This document shows, piece by piece, positions 17,003 to 25,718 of a stretch of 64,000 bases of DNA; within the stretch, counting starts at the first letter, position 1; every line of letters begins with the position of its first letter. The notes below the pieces were generated by a model. The model made no database searches and was not told where the DNA came from. It saw nothing but the letters and a program-made list of their open reading frames with translations. The DNA is from Cypionkella psychrotolerans (GTDB lineage Bacteria > Pseudomonadota > Alphaproteobacteria > Rhodobacterales > Rhodobacteraceae). The position numbers were made by a program, and so were the translations under genes. The DNA is taken from the NCBI RefSeq assembly GCF_001294535.1, contig NZ_LGIC01000066.1, forward strand, positions 105,460 through 169,459, in the 5' to 3' direction.

Positions 17003-17599
17003 ATGACCGAGATCAACCGCGCCCTTGCTGACTTAGCCCTGATCCGCAACCAGATTGCGGGCGCGCGGCTGTTTCGCGGCTTTGGGCCAACGGTGGTGGC
17101 TGGAACTGGGGTTTTAGCGCTGATCGCGGCGATGTGGCAAAATCAACAGGGTGTGCAGGCGGCGGCGGAGTATTTCACGCTGTGGCTTGGAGTTGCAGTG
17201 CTGTCACTGGCGCTGATCGGGACGGAAATGTGGGCTTTGTCCAAGCGTCACCATGGCGGGCTGGCGGGTCCGTTCGTCTGGGGCATGGCGGAAGCCTTCC
17301 TGCCAGCCGGTCTTGCCGGGGCCAGCATCGCCGCTGTGCTCTATCGGTTCGTGCCCGAGGCGATGGGACTGCTACCCGGATTGTGGCAGATTCTGATCGC
17401 GCTTGGCCTGTTCAGCGCGGGTGCGCGACTGCCCGCCAGCCTGCGGATTGCAGGGGCGTGGTATTTTCTGGCCGGGCTTGCGTCGCTGATTTTGGCCAGC
17501 ACTGGCGGGCTATCGCCGTGGTTGATGGGGCTGCCGTTTGGTCTGGGGCAACTGCTGGTGGCGCTGTGCCTGTATCTCGCGGGGCGCAATCATGGTTAA
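17003..17599 (+). CDS. Small multi-spanning membrane protein of unknown function
   Basis: 198 residues with about six hydrophobic segments (around 30-48, 58-82, 95-115, 120-140, 145-165 and 172-193), and a short charged cytoplasmic N-terminus TEINRALADLALIRNQIAGA. No catalytic motif is visible. AGGAAG precedes ATG 17003. It overlaps the winged-helix regulator gene by 8 bp, an arrangement often seen for a membrane protein with its dedicated repressor. I do not recognise the family and assign no function. Confidence 0.75.
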   Translation: MTEINRALADLALIRNQIAGARLFRGFGPTVVAGTGVLALIAAMWQNQQGVQAAAEYFTLWLGVAVLSLALIGTEMWALSKRHHGGLAGPFVWGMAEAFLPAGLAGASIAAVLYRFVPEAMGLLPGLWQILIALGLFSAGARLPASLRIAGAWYFLAGLASLILASTGGLSPWLMGLPFGLGQLLVALCLYLAGRNHG

Positions 17600-17963
17600 A
17601 CCCACCGCCCGATATGCCTATGACGGGCTGGACCGGGTGATGCACGAAAAAGCGCGGTTAAGTTTGCTGACCGCGCTGATCACCCATCCGAAAGGGCTGT
17701 CGTTCACCGAGTTGAAGCAACATTGCGGCCTCACCGATGGAAATTTAAGCCGCCATATGAAGGTGTTGCAGGAAAGCGGGCTGGTGGCGGTGGTCAAGGG
17801 CTATGAAGACAACCGGCCCCATACGGCGGTGACGATCACCTCCAGCGGACAGCAGCAGTTTCTCGATTACCTCAGCGTGCTGGAGCAGGTGCTGCGCGAT
17901 GCGGCCCCCTTGGCCGCCAGTTTGCCCGCCACATTTCCCGATGCCGAACCGGATTTGGCCTGA
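17592..17963 (+). CDS. Winged-helix transcriptional regulator (MarR/HTH_34-like)
   Basis: 123 residues. A helix-turn-helix segment LSFTELKQHCGLTDGNLSRHMKVLQESGLV is followed by the wing VVKGYEDNRPHTAVTITSSG and a C-terminal dimerisation helix. This is the winged-helix domain often annotated HTH_34 or MarR-like. ATG 17592 lies inside the end of the upstream gene. Matching 14-bp palindromes precede both the upstream membrane gene and the downstream LDI-like gene, so it most likely controls both. No ligand-binding domain is seen, so the signal is unknown. Confidence 0.85.
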   Translation: MVKPTARYAYDGLDRVMHEKARLSLLTALITHPKGLSFTELKQHCGLTDGNLSRHMKVLQESGLVAVVKGYEDNRPHTAVTITSSGQQQFLDYLSVLEQVLRDAAPLAASLPATFPDAEPDLA

Positions 17964-17981
17964 GCTTTTATTTGTGGAGCA

Positions 17982-18005
17982 ACTTTGCAATGCAAAGTAG
18001 TTTGC
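17982..18005. promoter_or_regulatory. Overlapping palindromes at the start of the LDI-like gene
   Basis: The imperfect dyad ACTTTGCAATGCAAAGT (17982-17998) runs into GCAAAGTAGTTTGC (17992-18005), one base different from the perfect palindrome at 16960-16973. It covers the proposed start codon, so binding could block transcription initiating just upstream, or the true start could be further in. Confidence 0.45.
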
Positions 18006-19834
18006 TAAACGCGGAGCCCTTGCTGTTCCCCAAATTGAGCCATCTACGTGGCCCGCAAACCCGCAGGCTGTTGCGGCGCTTTGCGGGGGTCTATGCCACA
18101 TTGTTCGGCGCGGCTGTGGCGTTGCTGCTGTTGGCACCTGCGACTTGGGCAGGCTTTGCGCTGGGGCTGATGGCACCGGGGGCAGGGTTTATCGCAGGTT
18201 GGGCGATGCTGGCGAGTGCTGCGCTGTTCGGTATGGCCCTGCTGATCTGGTTTGCGACGGGCAATCTGCTGCTACCGCCGATAGTTTGGCTGGGCGCGGC
18301 GTGGCTTGCGGCGGAAAACACTCCCTCTCCGACGCAAAAATTGACCGCCCCCACCCTGATTATACTGGGTTTTGCAGCGATCTGGCTCTGGCAGCGCCGC
18401 GCCCTGCGCCGCGCACAGAACCATCGCGCCCGGCTTAACCTTCATCTCGCCAACTGTCCCGCCCTGCCTATACCTGCCCCGTCTGCCGACGAGTTGTCTC
18501 CCGCCGATCTTGCCCGCCTGCGTCTGCTCTTGGACCGCGCCTTGCAGCCCGCCGATCAATTCAACGGCTTTGAGCATCGCGACCCGTTTCAGACCGCAGC
18601 CTTGCGCTATCAGGTGAATTTTGTCGCCTTCGCACTGGCGCTGGTGCAGGCGCACTATGCTCCGGCCTGTAAGGGCTATCTGCATCAGGCGCAGGATAAC
18701 CTACTGATCAAGATACAGAATCCGAAAGTCTGGTGCTATTGGGCATGGGAAAACCTCTGGGGTAATCTGCGCCATGACCCCGATCCGATTGCCAGCGGCA
18801 ACATCATGTATGCGGGCTTTGTCGCCGCCCAAATCGCCCTGCGCGCCAATGCCTGCGGCTATCCGTTTGATGCGACACAGGTGCAGATCAGCGGCGGGCA
18901 AAGCTTCACCTACAGCCAGCCGCAGATCATCGAGACCCTGACGCGGCAGTACGAAACCTCTCGCCTTGGCCTGCTGCCGTGTGAGCCGCATTGGGTCTAC
19001 CCCCTGTGCAATCTGATCACTGCCGCGGCTATCCGCGCCCATTCCAACCGCCACAGGACTGACCATTGGCTGCGGATTTCTGGGCCGCTGCGGGCCGGGC
19101 TGGAGGCTGAGTTTATCGGGGCCAAAGGCGATCTGGTGGCGTTCCGCTCCAGCCTGACCGGGATTGCGGCTCCGGCGGTGGGCGGGGCGCTGATGCAGGG
19201 CTATCCGTGCGTTTACCTGCACGCCATCGCCCCCGATATGGCGCAGCGGCAGTGGCAGAGCCTGCGGTATGCGCTGCGTGGACGCGGGTGGCGGCACGCG
19301 ATTTGGCGGCTGGATGTCGGCAATTATGGCCTGTCGCGGGCGGCGGGTTATACCGGGTTGGCGCTGGCAGCGCGCGAGATCGGCGATGAGGCGGCGGCGG
19401 GCGATCTGCTGGCGCTGCTGGAGGCGGATTGCCCCGAAGTGATCGCCTCCGGGGTGGCGCATCGCGAAAGCGCCTCACTTTGGGCCTTAGCGCATGAGGT
19501 GATGGCGCGGGCGCATCGGACGGGCGGCTTGGCTGCGCTGATGCAGCCGCAGGTGGTCGCGGGGCCGTATATCGAAGCGGTGGATTATGCCGAGACCTTG
19601 GTAGCGAAAGCGCGCAATACCGCAGGCGGGCTAGAGATGGTGCTGTATCCGCGCCAGCCGGGTCAGGTACAAAGCCTTGCTTTTGCAGGGTTACAGCCGC
19701 ATCAAGCCTATCTGCTGCGCGGTGATATCGGCGGTAAACTGATCGCGGATGCGCAAGGCAAAGCCTCCCTGCACCTGACCCTCACCCCGCACAGCGCCTT
19801 TACTCTGCTGACAGAGAAAGCGTCAAACCGATGA
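17990..19834 (+). CDS. Membrane protein with linalool dehydratase/isomerase-like domain
   Basis: 614 residues. Four hydrophobic segments (about 32-54, 57-88, 91-110 and 121-135) precede a large alpha-helical domain. That domain has the features I associate with linalool dehydratase/isomerase (LDI): FRYQVNFVAFALALVQ-like helices, VWCYWAWENLWGN, SGNIMYAGFVAAQIAL, and the cysteine pair in LLPCEPHWVYPLCN, Cys331 and Cys340, nine residues apart as in LDI (Cys171/Cys180). LDI hydrates and isomerises monoterpenes, but homologues are widespread and mostly uncharacterised. The coupled DgkA-type kinase suggests an isoprenoid or lipid substrate; this is inference. GGAG lies 11 bp before ATG 17990. Confidence 0.75.
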   Translation: MQSSLLNAEPLLFPKLSHLRGPQTRRLLRRFAGVYATLFGAAVALLLLAPATWAGFALGLMAPGAGFIAGWAMLASAALFGMALLIWFATGNLLLPPIVWLGAAWLAAENTPSPTQKLTAPTLIILGFAAIWLWQRRALRRAQNHRARLNLHLANCPALPIPAPSADELSPADLARLRLLLDRALQPADQFNGFEHRDPFQTAALRYQVNFVAFALALVQAHYAPACKGYLHQAQDNLLIKIQNPKVWCYWAWENLWGNLRHDPDPIASGNIMYAGFVAAQIALRANACGYPFDATQVQISGGQSFTYSQPQIIETLTRQYETSRLGLLPCEPHWVYPLCNLITAAAIRAHSNRHRTDHWLRISGPLRAGLEAEFIGAKGDLVAFRSSLTGIAAPAVGGALMQGYPCVYLHAIAPDMAQRQWQSLRYALRGRGWRHAIWRLDVGNYGLSRAAGYTGLALAAREIGDEAAAGDLLALLEADCPEVIASGVAHRESASLWALAHEVMARAHRTGGLAALMQPQVVAGPYIEAVDYAETLVAKARNTAGGLEMVLYPRQPGQVQSLAFAGLQPHQAYLLRGDIGGKLIADAQGKASLHLTLTPHSAFTLLTEKASNR

Positions 19835-20331
19835 TCTGCTGTACCCTGTTCATCGCCCTGCTCGGCCTCATCGGCACCGCTTTGCATAAACTCGGCTTGC
19901 GCCCCGCCTCACCCTTGGCATGGCGCCCCGAAGCCGCCGCCCCCGTACGCTTCTCATGGACCGCCCGCGCCCGCAGCTTCCGCTACGCTGGCCGTGGCCT
20001 CGCCACCGCCCTGCGCGAGGAACATAACGCCCGCCTGCATCTGGCGGCCGCCGTGTTGATGACAGCGCTGGGTCTGGGCTTGCACTTCACTGCCGCCGAA
20101 TGGGCGCGGACCCTGTTTGCCGTGGCCTTGGTGTTCATCGCCGAACTCTTGAACACCGCGCTTGAGCATCTCTGCGATGTGATCTCGCCCGCAGAAAACC
20201 CCACAATCGGCAAGGCCAAAGACGTGGCCGCCGCGGCCGTGCTGATCGCCGCCCTGACTGCCTGTGCGGTGCTGGCGACGATCCTGCTGCCACGGCTGTT
20301 GCCTGCCGCAAATGCGATCTGCGGCGGCTGA
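19831..20331 (+). CDS. dgkA: DgkA-family kinase (diacylglycerol or undecaprenol kinase)
   Basis: 166 residues. After a ~40-residue N-terminal extension with one hydrophobic segment comes the DgkA core: EEHNARLHLAAAVLM, FIAELLNTALEHLCDVISP and IGKAKDVAAAAVLIAAL, containing the Glu and Asn-Thr-x-x-Glu catalytic residues and three transmembrane helices. It phosphorylates a membrane lipid alcohol. It overlaps the LDI-like gene by ATGA, so both are translated together. In Gram-positives this fold acts on undecaprenol and in E. coli on diacylglycerol; the alphaproteobacterial form cannot be assigned from sequence alone. Confidence 0.88.
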   Translation: MICCTLFIALLGLIGTALHKLGLRPASPLAWRPEAAAPVRFSWTARARSFRYAGRGLATALREEHNARLHLAAAVLMTALGLGLHFTAAEWARTLFAVALVFIAELLNTALEHLCDVISPAENPTIGKAKDVAAAAVLIAALTACAVLATILLPRLLPAANAICGG

Positions 20332-20444
20332 GGTCTAACAGCGCCGTTCAAGGCTTGCCCTTCTATCGCCAGGTGCGTCAAACTGCAGCCCAGACCAGAT
20401 TTCGGAATATTGGGGCGTGTTGTGATCCATTCAAAGACCGCGCG

Positions 20445-21059
20445 ATGATCCCCGGCCATCTGACCCCGCCCTATCGCTTCATCGCCTTTGATGTCGAAAC
20501 CGCCAACCGCAATGCGCATAGCATTTGTCAGGTTGGCCTCGCTTGCGTCGATGATTGGGGCCAGATTGACAATTTCAGCCTGCTGGTCGACCCTGCTGAG
20601 CCGTTTTCCGACTTCAACACCCAACTGCATGGCATAGATGCCGCTGCCGTTCGCCACGCCCCGCAATTTCCCGAGGTGATCGCCGCCCTCGCGCCGCTGA
20701 TGGCGCAGCAGCCGATTGTGCAACACTCCCGCTTTGATCAGCGCGCGGTAGAGGCGGCGTGTGGCTGGCATGGCCTCGATGTGCCCGCCTTGCATTGGGT
20801 CGACAGCGTCACCATCGCGCGCCGCGCTTGGCCCGAGTTCAAAGGCAACGGCGGCCATGGTCTGGGCCATCTCAAAAAGGCGCTGTCGTTGCAGTTTCAG
20901 CACCATGATGCGGGCGAGGATGCGCGGGCAGCGGCACAGGTCGTCTTATGTGCCGAGGCAAAGACCGGGCGCAGCTTTGTCGAAATCCTCGCCAAACAGA
21001 GCGCTAAATCACCGCGAGAGGGACGGTCTGCCGCCGCTTATTACGAACCATTTGAATAA
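20445..21059 (+). CDS. 3'-5' exonuclease, DnaQ/DEDD family
   Basis: 204 residues. Exo I motif FIAFDVETAN, Exo II around QQPIVQHSRFDQRAV and the Exo III-type HDAGEDARAAAQV with its His/Asp give the complete DEDDh set. The layout, including ICQVGLACVDDWG and HGIDAAAVRHAP, resembles exonuclease domain proteins related to DNA polymerase III epsilon. ATG 20445 is preferred over upstream GTG/TTG codons because the domain begins just after it. The stop codon sits at the edge of the interspersed repeat at 21057-21117. It probably acts in DNA or RNA trimming. Confidence 0.85.
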   Translation: MIPGHLTPPYRFIAFDVETANRNAHSICQVGLACVDDWGQIDNFSLLVDPAEPFSDFNTQLHGIDAAAVRHAPQFPEVIAALAPLMAQQPIVQHSRFDQRAVEAACGWHGLDVPALHWVDSVTIARRAWPEFKGNGGHGLGHLKKALSLQFQHHDAGEDARAAAQVVLCAEAKTGRSFVEILAKQSAKSPREGRSAAAYYEPFE

Positions 21060-21117
21060 AATTGTCATCCTCTGTGCTCAAATATCCCACAGGGGTCTGG
21101 GGGTGTGAAACCCCCAG
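21057..21117 (-). repeat. Interspersed repeat: hairpin plus conserved segment, copy 2
   Basis: On the minus strand, the stem CTGGGGG/CCCCCAG (21097-21117) is followed by 21090-21057, nearly identical to 9261-9294 (GTGGGATATTTGAGCACAGA and beyond). It fills the gap between the convergent exonuclease and permease genes, where the hairpin may serve as a terminator. Confidence 0.75.
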
Positions 21118-21134
21118 CGATCTATGCAGCAAGC

Positions 21135-22046
21135 CTACTTTTCAAATGGCTGCCCCAACGAGGCAATCGTGTTCAGCCGCATCCGCCTCCGGTTCGAAGA
21201 AATCACCGCCAGCATCAGGATCGTCACGATATAGGGCACGCAGGCCAAAAGCTGCGACGGGATGTTGACGCCCGCCGCTTGAGTGGTCAGCTCGCCCAAC
21301 GAAAGCGCACCAAACAAAAACGCCCCGAACACCACCCGCCCGGTTTGCCAAGTGCCAAACACCACCAGCGCCAAAGCGATCCAGCCGCGTCCGGCGATCA
21401 TGCCATCGGCCCAGAGCGGCGTGTAGACCGTCGAGGCATAGGCCCCGGCGATCCCCGCAAGTGCTCCGCCAAAGCCAATCGCCGCGCAGCGGATTGGCAG
21501 CACCCGAAAGCCAATCGCGCGGGCGGCATGCGGGTTCTCGCCCACCGCCCGGATGATCAGTCCCAGTTTTGAATGGTTCATCGTGGCCCAGATCGCCAGC
21601 GCGAGGGCTATCGTCAACCAAACCACCGCATCCTGCACGAACAGCACTCCCACCACGGGCAGATCAGACAGCAACGGCAGCGCCAGTTTCGGCAATCCGC
21701 TGATCGTCAGGCTTTCAAAGCTTTTGCCAAATAGCGCGGACAGCCCGGTGCCTAAGATGCCAATCGCCAACCCCGCCGCCACCTGATTGGCGACAAACCC
21801 CAGCACAATCAACGCGAACAGCAACGACAGCCCTGCCCCACCCAAGCCTGCGGCCAGAAAGCCCAAAGCATGACTTTGATAGGTGTAGGTCGTGATAAAC
21901 CCCAAAGCCGCGCCCAGCGCCATCATGCCTTCCAGCCCCAAATTCAGCACGCCAGACCGCTCCACCACCATCTCGCCCAAGGCCGCCAACAGCATCGGCG
22001 TCGCTGCGGCCAGCATCCCTGCCAGAATGAAATCAACCGCGTTCAT
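21135..22046 (-). CDS. BMP-type nucleoside/purine ABC transporter permease 2
   Basis: 303 residues of the BPD_transp_2 (LivHM-like) permease family. Hydrophobic spans run throughout, with ERSGVLNLGLEGMMALGAALGF, the conserved motif of nucleoside importers (YufQ/NupQ type), and GENPHAARAIGFRVLPIRC as the coupling loop. ATG 22046 overlaps the stop of the partner permease (ATGA). It forms, with the next two genes and the BMP-lipoprotein-type binding protein, an importer that in this context probably carries purine bases or nucleosides. Confidence 0.9.
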   Translation of the reverse strand: MNAVDFILAGMLAAATPMLLAALGEMVVERSGVLNLGLEGMMALGAALGFITTYTYQSHALGFLAAGLGGAGLSLLFALIVLGFVANQVAAGLAIGILGTGLSALFGKSFESLTISGLPKLALPLLSDLPVVGVLFVQDAVVWLTIALALAIWATMNHSKLGLIIRAVGENPHAARAIGFRVLPIRCAAIGFGGALAGIAGAYASTVYTPLWADGMIAGRGWIALALVVFGTWQTGRVVFGAFLFGALSLGELTTQAAGVNIPSQLLACVPYIVTILMLAVISSNRRRMRLNTIASLGQPFEK

Positions 22047-23119
22047 GGCGTGGCCCGTGGCTTGCGGGTGAAGCTGACCTTGTGGCGGATGAAGGTGAGG
22101 CCAGCGAGGTAGAAGCACAACAGCAGGCCCTGAAACACCCAGACGGCGGCAATCGGCAAATCCGCCGACACCATCGCATTATCGCCACCAATATAGATCA
22201 CCGACATCACAAAGGCCGAGATCACGATGCCCCATGGGTTCAACCCGCCCAAATACGCCACGATGATCGCCGAATAGCCGTATCCAGTCGAGACCGAGCG
22301 CTGCAACTGGCCCAAGGGTCCCGCCACTTCTGCCGCTCCGGCAAGGCCCGCCGCCAAACCGCCGAGCAGCAAACTGACCCAGATCGCGCGGGCTTCGCTG
22401 AACCCGGCATAGCGGGCGGCGCGGGGGGCAAGCCCGCCGACCAGCAATTGAAAACCGGCAAAGCGGTGGCGCATCAGGATATAGGCCAGCGCACTGGCCA
22501 CCAGCGCGAACAGCAGTGAGATATTCACCCGCGTGCCGGGCAGCAGGATCGGCAGCAAAGCCGCATCGGGAAACATCACGCTTTGCGGAAAGTTAAAACC
22601 ATGCGGGTCCTTCCACGGCCCCAGCAGCAGGTAATTCAGCACTTGGGCGGCGATCAGCGACAGCATCAGCGTCACCAGAATTTCATTGGCATTGAACCTT
22701 GTGCGGAACATGGCGGCGATCCCAGCCCAAGCCATTCCCGCCAACGCGCCCATCGCCAGCATCGCGGGCAGCATGAAGCCGCTATCGCCCTGCGGATACC
22801 ACACCGGCAGGGCCGAGGCTGCAATCGCGCCGATGATCAACTGGCCCTCCGCCCCGATGTTGAACACATTGGCGCGAAACCCGATGGCCAAGCCTTGGGC
22901 AATCAGCAGCAGCGGGGCCATTTTCAGCAGGACTTCGGAAAAGTTATACCATGTCAGAAACGGTTCCAGCAGCAGCGAATACAACGCCTGACCGGGGGCT
23001 TTGCCCAGCAAGGTGAACAGGATCACGCTTGCCACAATCGCACAGGCAAAGGCCGCGATCGGGGCTAACAGCATGGCCATACGCGAGGCCCGCTCGCGGC
23101 GAATAAAGCTGACCCTCAT
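22043..23119 (-). CDS. BMP-type nucleoside/purine ABC transporter permease 1
   Basis: 358 residues, with about 8-9 hydrophobic segments and FRANVFNIGAEGQLIIGAIAAS, the signature of the first permease in BMP/RfuC-YufP-type transporters, plus FNANEILVTLMLSLIA. Its start overlaps the ATPase stop by ATGA and its end overlaps the second permease, so the membrane pair is translated in one coupled unit. Confidence 0.9.
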   Translation of the reverse strand: MRVSFIRRERASRMAMLLAPIAAFACAIVASVILFTLLGKAPGQALYSLLLEPFLTWYNFSEVLLKMAPLLLIAQGLAIGFRANVFNIGAEGQLIIGAIAASALPVWYPQGDSGFMLPAMLAMGALAGMAWAGIAAMFRTRFNANEILVTLMLSLIAAQVLNYLLLGPWKDPHGFNFPQSVMFPDAALLPILLPGTRVNISLLFALVASALAYILMRHRFAGFQLLVGGLAPRAARYAGFSEARAIWVSLLLGGLAAGLAGAAEVAGPLGQLQRSVSTGYGYSAIIVAYLGGLNPWGIVISAFVMSVIYIGGDNAMVSADLPIAAVWVFQGLLLCFYLAGLTFIRHKVSFTRKPRATP

Positions 23120-24606
23120 GCGCCTGCCCCGATCATATAGGTGCCGACCTGCTCTGCATTGGTCTGCGCAGTTGGCAAAGACGGCGACAGATGGCCCTTG
23201 TGCAGCACATGCAGGCGGTCGCAGATCTGGAACAACTCCTCCAACTCCTCAGAAATCACCAAGATGGCCGCCCCCGCGTTGCGCATCGCCACCAAACGCT
23301 GGCGGATGTCGGTGGCAGCGCCAATATCGACGCCCCAGGTCGGCTGCGACACCAGCAGCAGTTTGGGATCGAGCATCATCTCGCGACCCATGATGAATTT
23401 TTGCAAATTGCCACCGGAAAGCGCACCCGCCTCGGCTTCCGGGCCGGGGGTGCGCACGTCATAGCGAGCGATACAGGCGGCGGTGTAGGCGCGTTCGGGT
23501 GTGCGGTGGATAAAGCCACGCTGCACCAGACCCGCTCCATGCGCGGTCAGCAAGGCATTGTCGGCTAAGGACATTTCCGGCACCGCCCCGCGGCCCAAGC
23601 GCTCCTCTGGCACAAAGGCAAAGCCCATCTTGCGGCGCTGCGCCACGCCCACCGCGTCCACGCTGCGCCCCATCATGCGGATCATATCGCCCGCCTGCAC
23701 CACCTCACCCGAGATCAACGCCGCCAGTTCTTGCTGACCATTGCCAGAAATCCCCGCAATGCCGACAATTTCACCGCTATGAACGCGCAGGGAAATGTCC
23801 GACAGCGAGACACCAAACGGATCGTCATTGACGTAATCCAACCCGCCGAGTTCCAACCGCACCTCGCCCACCTCCTGCACCGTTGCAGGCAACGGCGGCG
23901 GCATGGCGCGGCCTATCATCAGCGTCGCCAGATCCTTGGCGGAATGGGCGCGTGGGTCCAGCCGCCCCGTCACCTGACCGCCCCGCAGGATGGTTGCGGT
24001 GTCGCATAGCTCTTTGATTTCTTCCAGCTTATGGCTGATGAACAAGATCGCCATGCCCCGCGCCTGCAAAGCCCGCAGCGTCTCAAACAGCCGCGCCACA
24101 CTTTGCGGCGGCAGCACCGAGGTCGGCTCATCCAATATCAACAATTCCGGGTTCAGTAGCAGGCAGCGGATAATCTCCACCCGCTGCCGCTCGCCCACCG
24201 ACAGGGCGTGCACCATCGCTTCGGGATCGACATCCAGCCCAAACTCATCTCCCAAAGCCCGGATGCGCCGCGCCAGATCGGCCTTCCGCCCCGGCACGAT
24301 CAGCGCGATATTTTGCACCACCGACAGCGTTTCAAACAGCGAGAAATGCTGAAACACCATGCCAATTCCCAAAGCCCGCGCTTCGGCAGGACTGTTAAGG
24401 TTCACCGCCTGACCCTTCCACAACATCACGCCTGCATCGGGGGACTCCACCCCGTAAATCAGCTTCATCAGCGTGGATTTGCCCGCGCCATTCTCGCCCA
24501 AAATCGCATGGATAGAACCGGGATCGACCACAAGATCAATCCCGGCATTGGCTTGCACCGCGCCATAACGCTTTGATACGGCTTGTAAAGACAACAGCGC
24601 GGTCAC
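23116..24606 (-). CDS. Dual-domain ABC ATPase of the nucleoside/purine importer
   Basis: 496 residues with two ABC domains. The N-terminal one has Walker A GENGAGKST, signature LSVGERQRVEI and Walker B LLILDEPTSVL. The C-terminal one has GISGNGQQEL, a divergent Walker A lacking the Lys, and LSGGNLQKFIMGRE. One competent and one degenerate nucleotide site is normal for the RbsA/NupO-type sugar and nucleoside importers. It starts 4 bp after the binding-protein stop, within the same operon. Confidence 0.92.
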   Translation of the reverse strand: MTALLSLQAVSKRYGAVQANAGIDLVVDPGSIHAILGENGAGKSTLMKLIYGVESPDAGVMLWKGQAVNLNSPAEARALGIGMVFQHFSLFETLSVVQNIALIVPGRKADLARRIRALGDEFGLDVDPEAMVHALSVGERQRVEIIRCLLLNPELLILDEPTSVLPPQSVARLFETLRALQARGMAILFISHKLEEIKELCDTATILRGGQVTGRLDPRAHSAKDLATLMIGRAMPPPLPATVQEVGEVRLELGGLDYVNDDPFGVSLSDISLRVHSGEIVGIAGISGNGQQELAALISGEVVQAGDMIRMMGRSVDAVGVAQRRKMGFAFVPEERLGRGAVPEMSLADNALLTAHGAGLVQRGFIHRTPERAYTAACIARYDVRTPGPEAEAGALSGGNLQKFIMGREMMLDPKLLLVSQPTWGVDIGAATDIRQRLVAMRNAGAAILVISEELEELFQICDRLHVLHKGHLSPSLPTAQTNAEQVGTYMIGAGA

Positions 24607-24610
24607 GGGC

Positions 24611-25702
24611 TTACTTCGGCAGCGGCGTGGTCACGCCCTTGACATGCCAATCCATCGACAGGATTGCGTCATCGCCCAACGTCACACCCGCAGCCACAGC
24701 CTCGGCCCCGTCCTGATTGGTCAGCGGCCCGGTGAACGGGCTGAAGCTGCCGTCCAGCAAGGTCGCATGAACCGCCTCAATCTTCGCCACGGTGTCAGGC
24801 GCAATATCCGGGTTCCAGTCGGCGACGAACACGCACTTGTCTGCCATGCCCAGCCACGCGCTTGCCCCCGCGAAGGTGCCAGCCAAGTGCGCGGCGACGC
24901 TCGCCTTGAAGTAGGGCGCCCAATCGGTGCCCACCACGCCCAGATATTTCTTCGGCGCATAGGTCTTCATCGACGAGTTCAGGTTGAACACATAGGCCCC
25001 GGCCTCTTCACACGCGGCCACCACCGACGGCGTGTCCTGCGCGTTGGAGAACACCACATCGCAGCCTTGCGACAGCAGCGCCTTGGCGGCTTCTTGCTCG
25101 GATGCAGGGTCAAACCACGAGTTCACCCAGACCACCGACACTTCAATCGCCGGATCGACCGCCTGCGCCCCCAAGGTGAAGGCGTTGATCGAGGTGATCA
25201 GTTCGGGGATCGCAAACGCGCCCACACAGCCGAGTTTCTTCGACTTCGACAAGGACGCCGCCGCCATCCCCATCAGGTAGGTGCCTTGATAATAACGCGC
25301 GCCAAACGGCGAGAAATTCGGCGCGGTCTCATAGCCCGAGGCGTGCAGGATCGACACTTCCGGATGCGCTTTGGCCAGCTTCAGCCCGCCGTTCATATAG
25401 CCAAACGAGCCGAGGATCAGGAAGGTGTTTCCGTCCGCCACGGTCTTGTTCATGATGCGGTCGCCGTCCGGGCCTTCGGCGATATTCTCCAACAAAGTGA
25501 CTTTGATCTTGTCACCGTATTCGGCCTGCAGCGCTGCGGTGCCAAGCTCCAGCGTGTGCGACCAGCCGACATCGGCGGCGGGCGAGGGCACGATCAGCGC
25601 GACTTTCAGCACGCCGTCTTGCGCGAAGGCCGGTATCGGCAGCGCCATGGCGGTGCTGGCGGCGAGGGAGGTTTTCAAGAAAGAGCGGCGGGTTTGGGTC
25701 AT
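24611..25702 (-). CDS. BMP family ABC substrate-binding protein, Tat-type signal
   Basis: 363 residues. The N-terminus MTQTRRSFLKTSLAAS has the twin-arginine motif R-R-S-F-L-K followed by a hydrophobic stretch ending AFA, so it is likely exported folded by Tat. The mature part matches the Bmp/Med family (GWSHTLELGTAALQAEYG, GSFGYMNGGLKLAKAHP, YYQGTYLMGMAAASLS). Family members bind nucleosides, purines or related compounds. AAAGGAAA precedes ATG 25702. Its neighbour is the 8-oxoguanine-deaminase-like gene, which supports a purine cargo. Confidence 0.9.
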   Translation of the reverse strand: MTQTRRSFLKTSLAASTAMALPIPAFAQDGVLKVALIVPSPAADVGWSHTLELGTAALQAEYGDKIKVTLLENIAEGPDGDRIMNKTVADGNTFLILGSFGYMNGGLKLAKAHPEVSILHASGYETAPNFSPFGARYYQGTYLMGMAAASLSKSKKLGCVGAFAIPELITSINAFTLGAQAVDPAIEVSVVWVNSWFDPASEQEAAKALLSQGCDVVFSNAQDTPSVVAACEEAGAYVFNLNSSMKTYAPKKYLGVVGTDWAPYFKASVAAHLAGTFAGASAWLGMADKCVFVADWNPDIAPDTVAKIEAVHATLLDGSFSPFTGPLTNQDGAEAVAAGVTLGDDAILSMDWHVKGVTTPLPK

Positions 25703-25718
25703 CGGATTTCCTTTAGGA

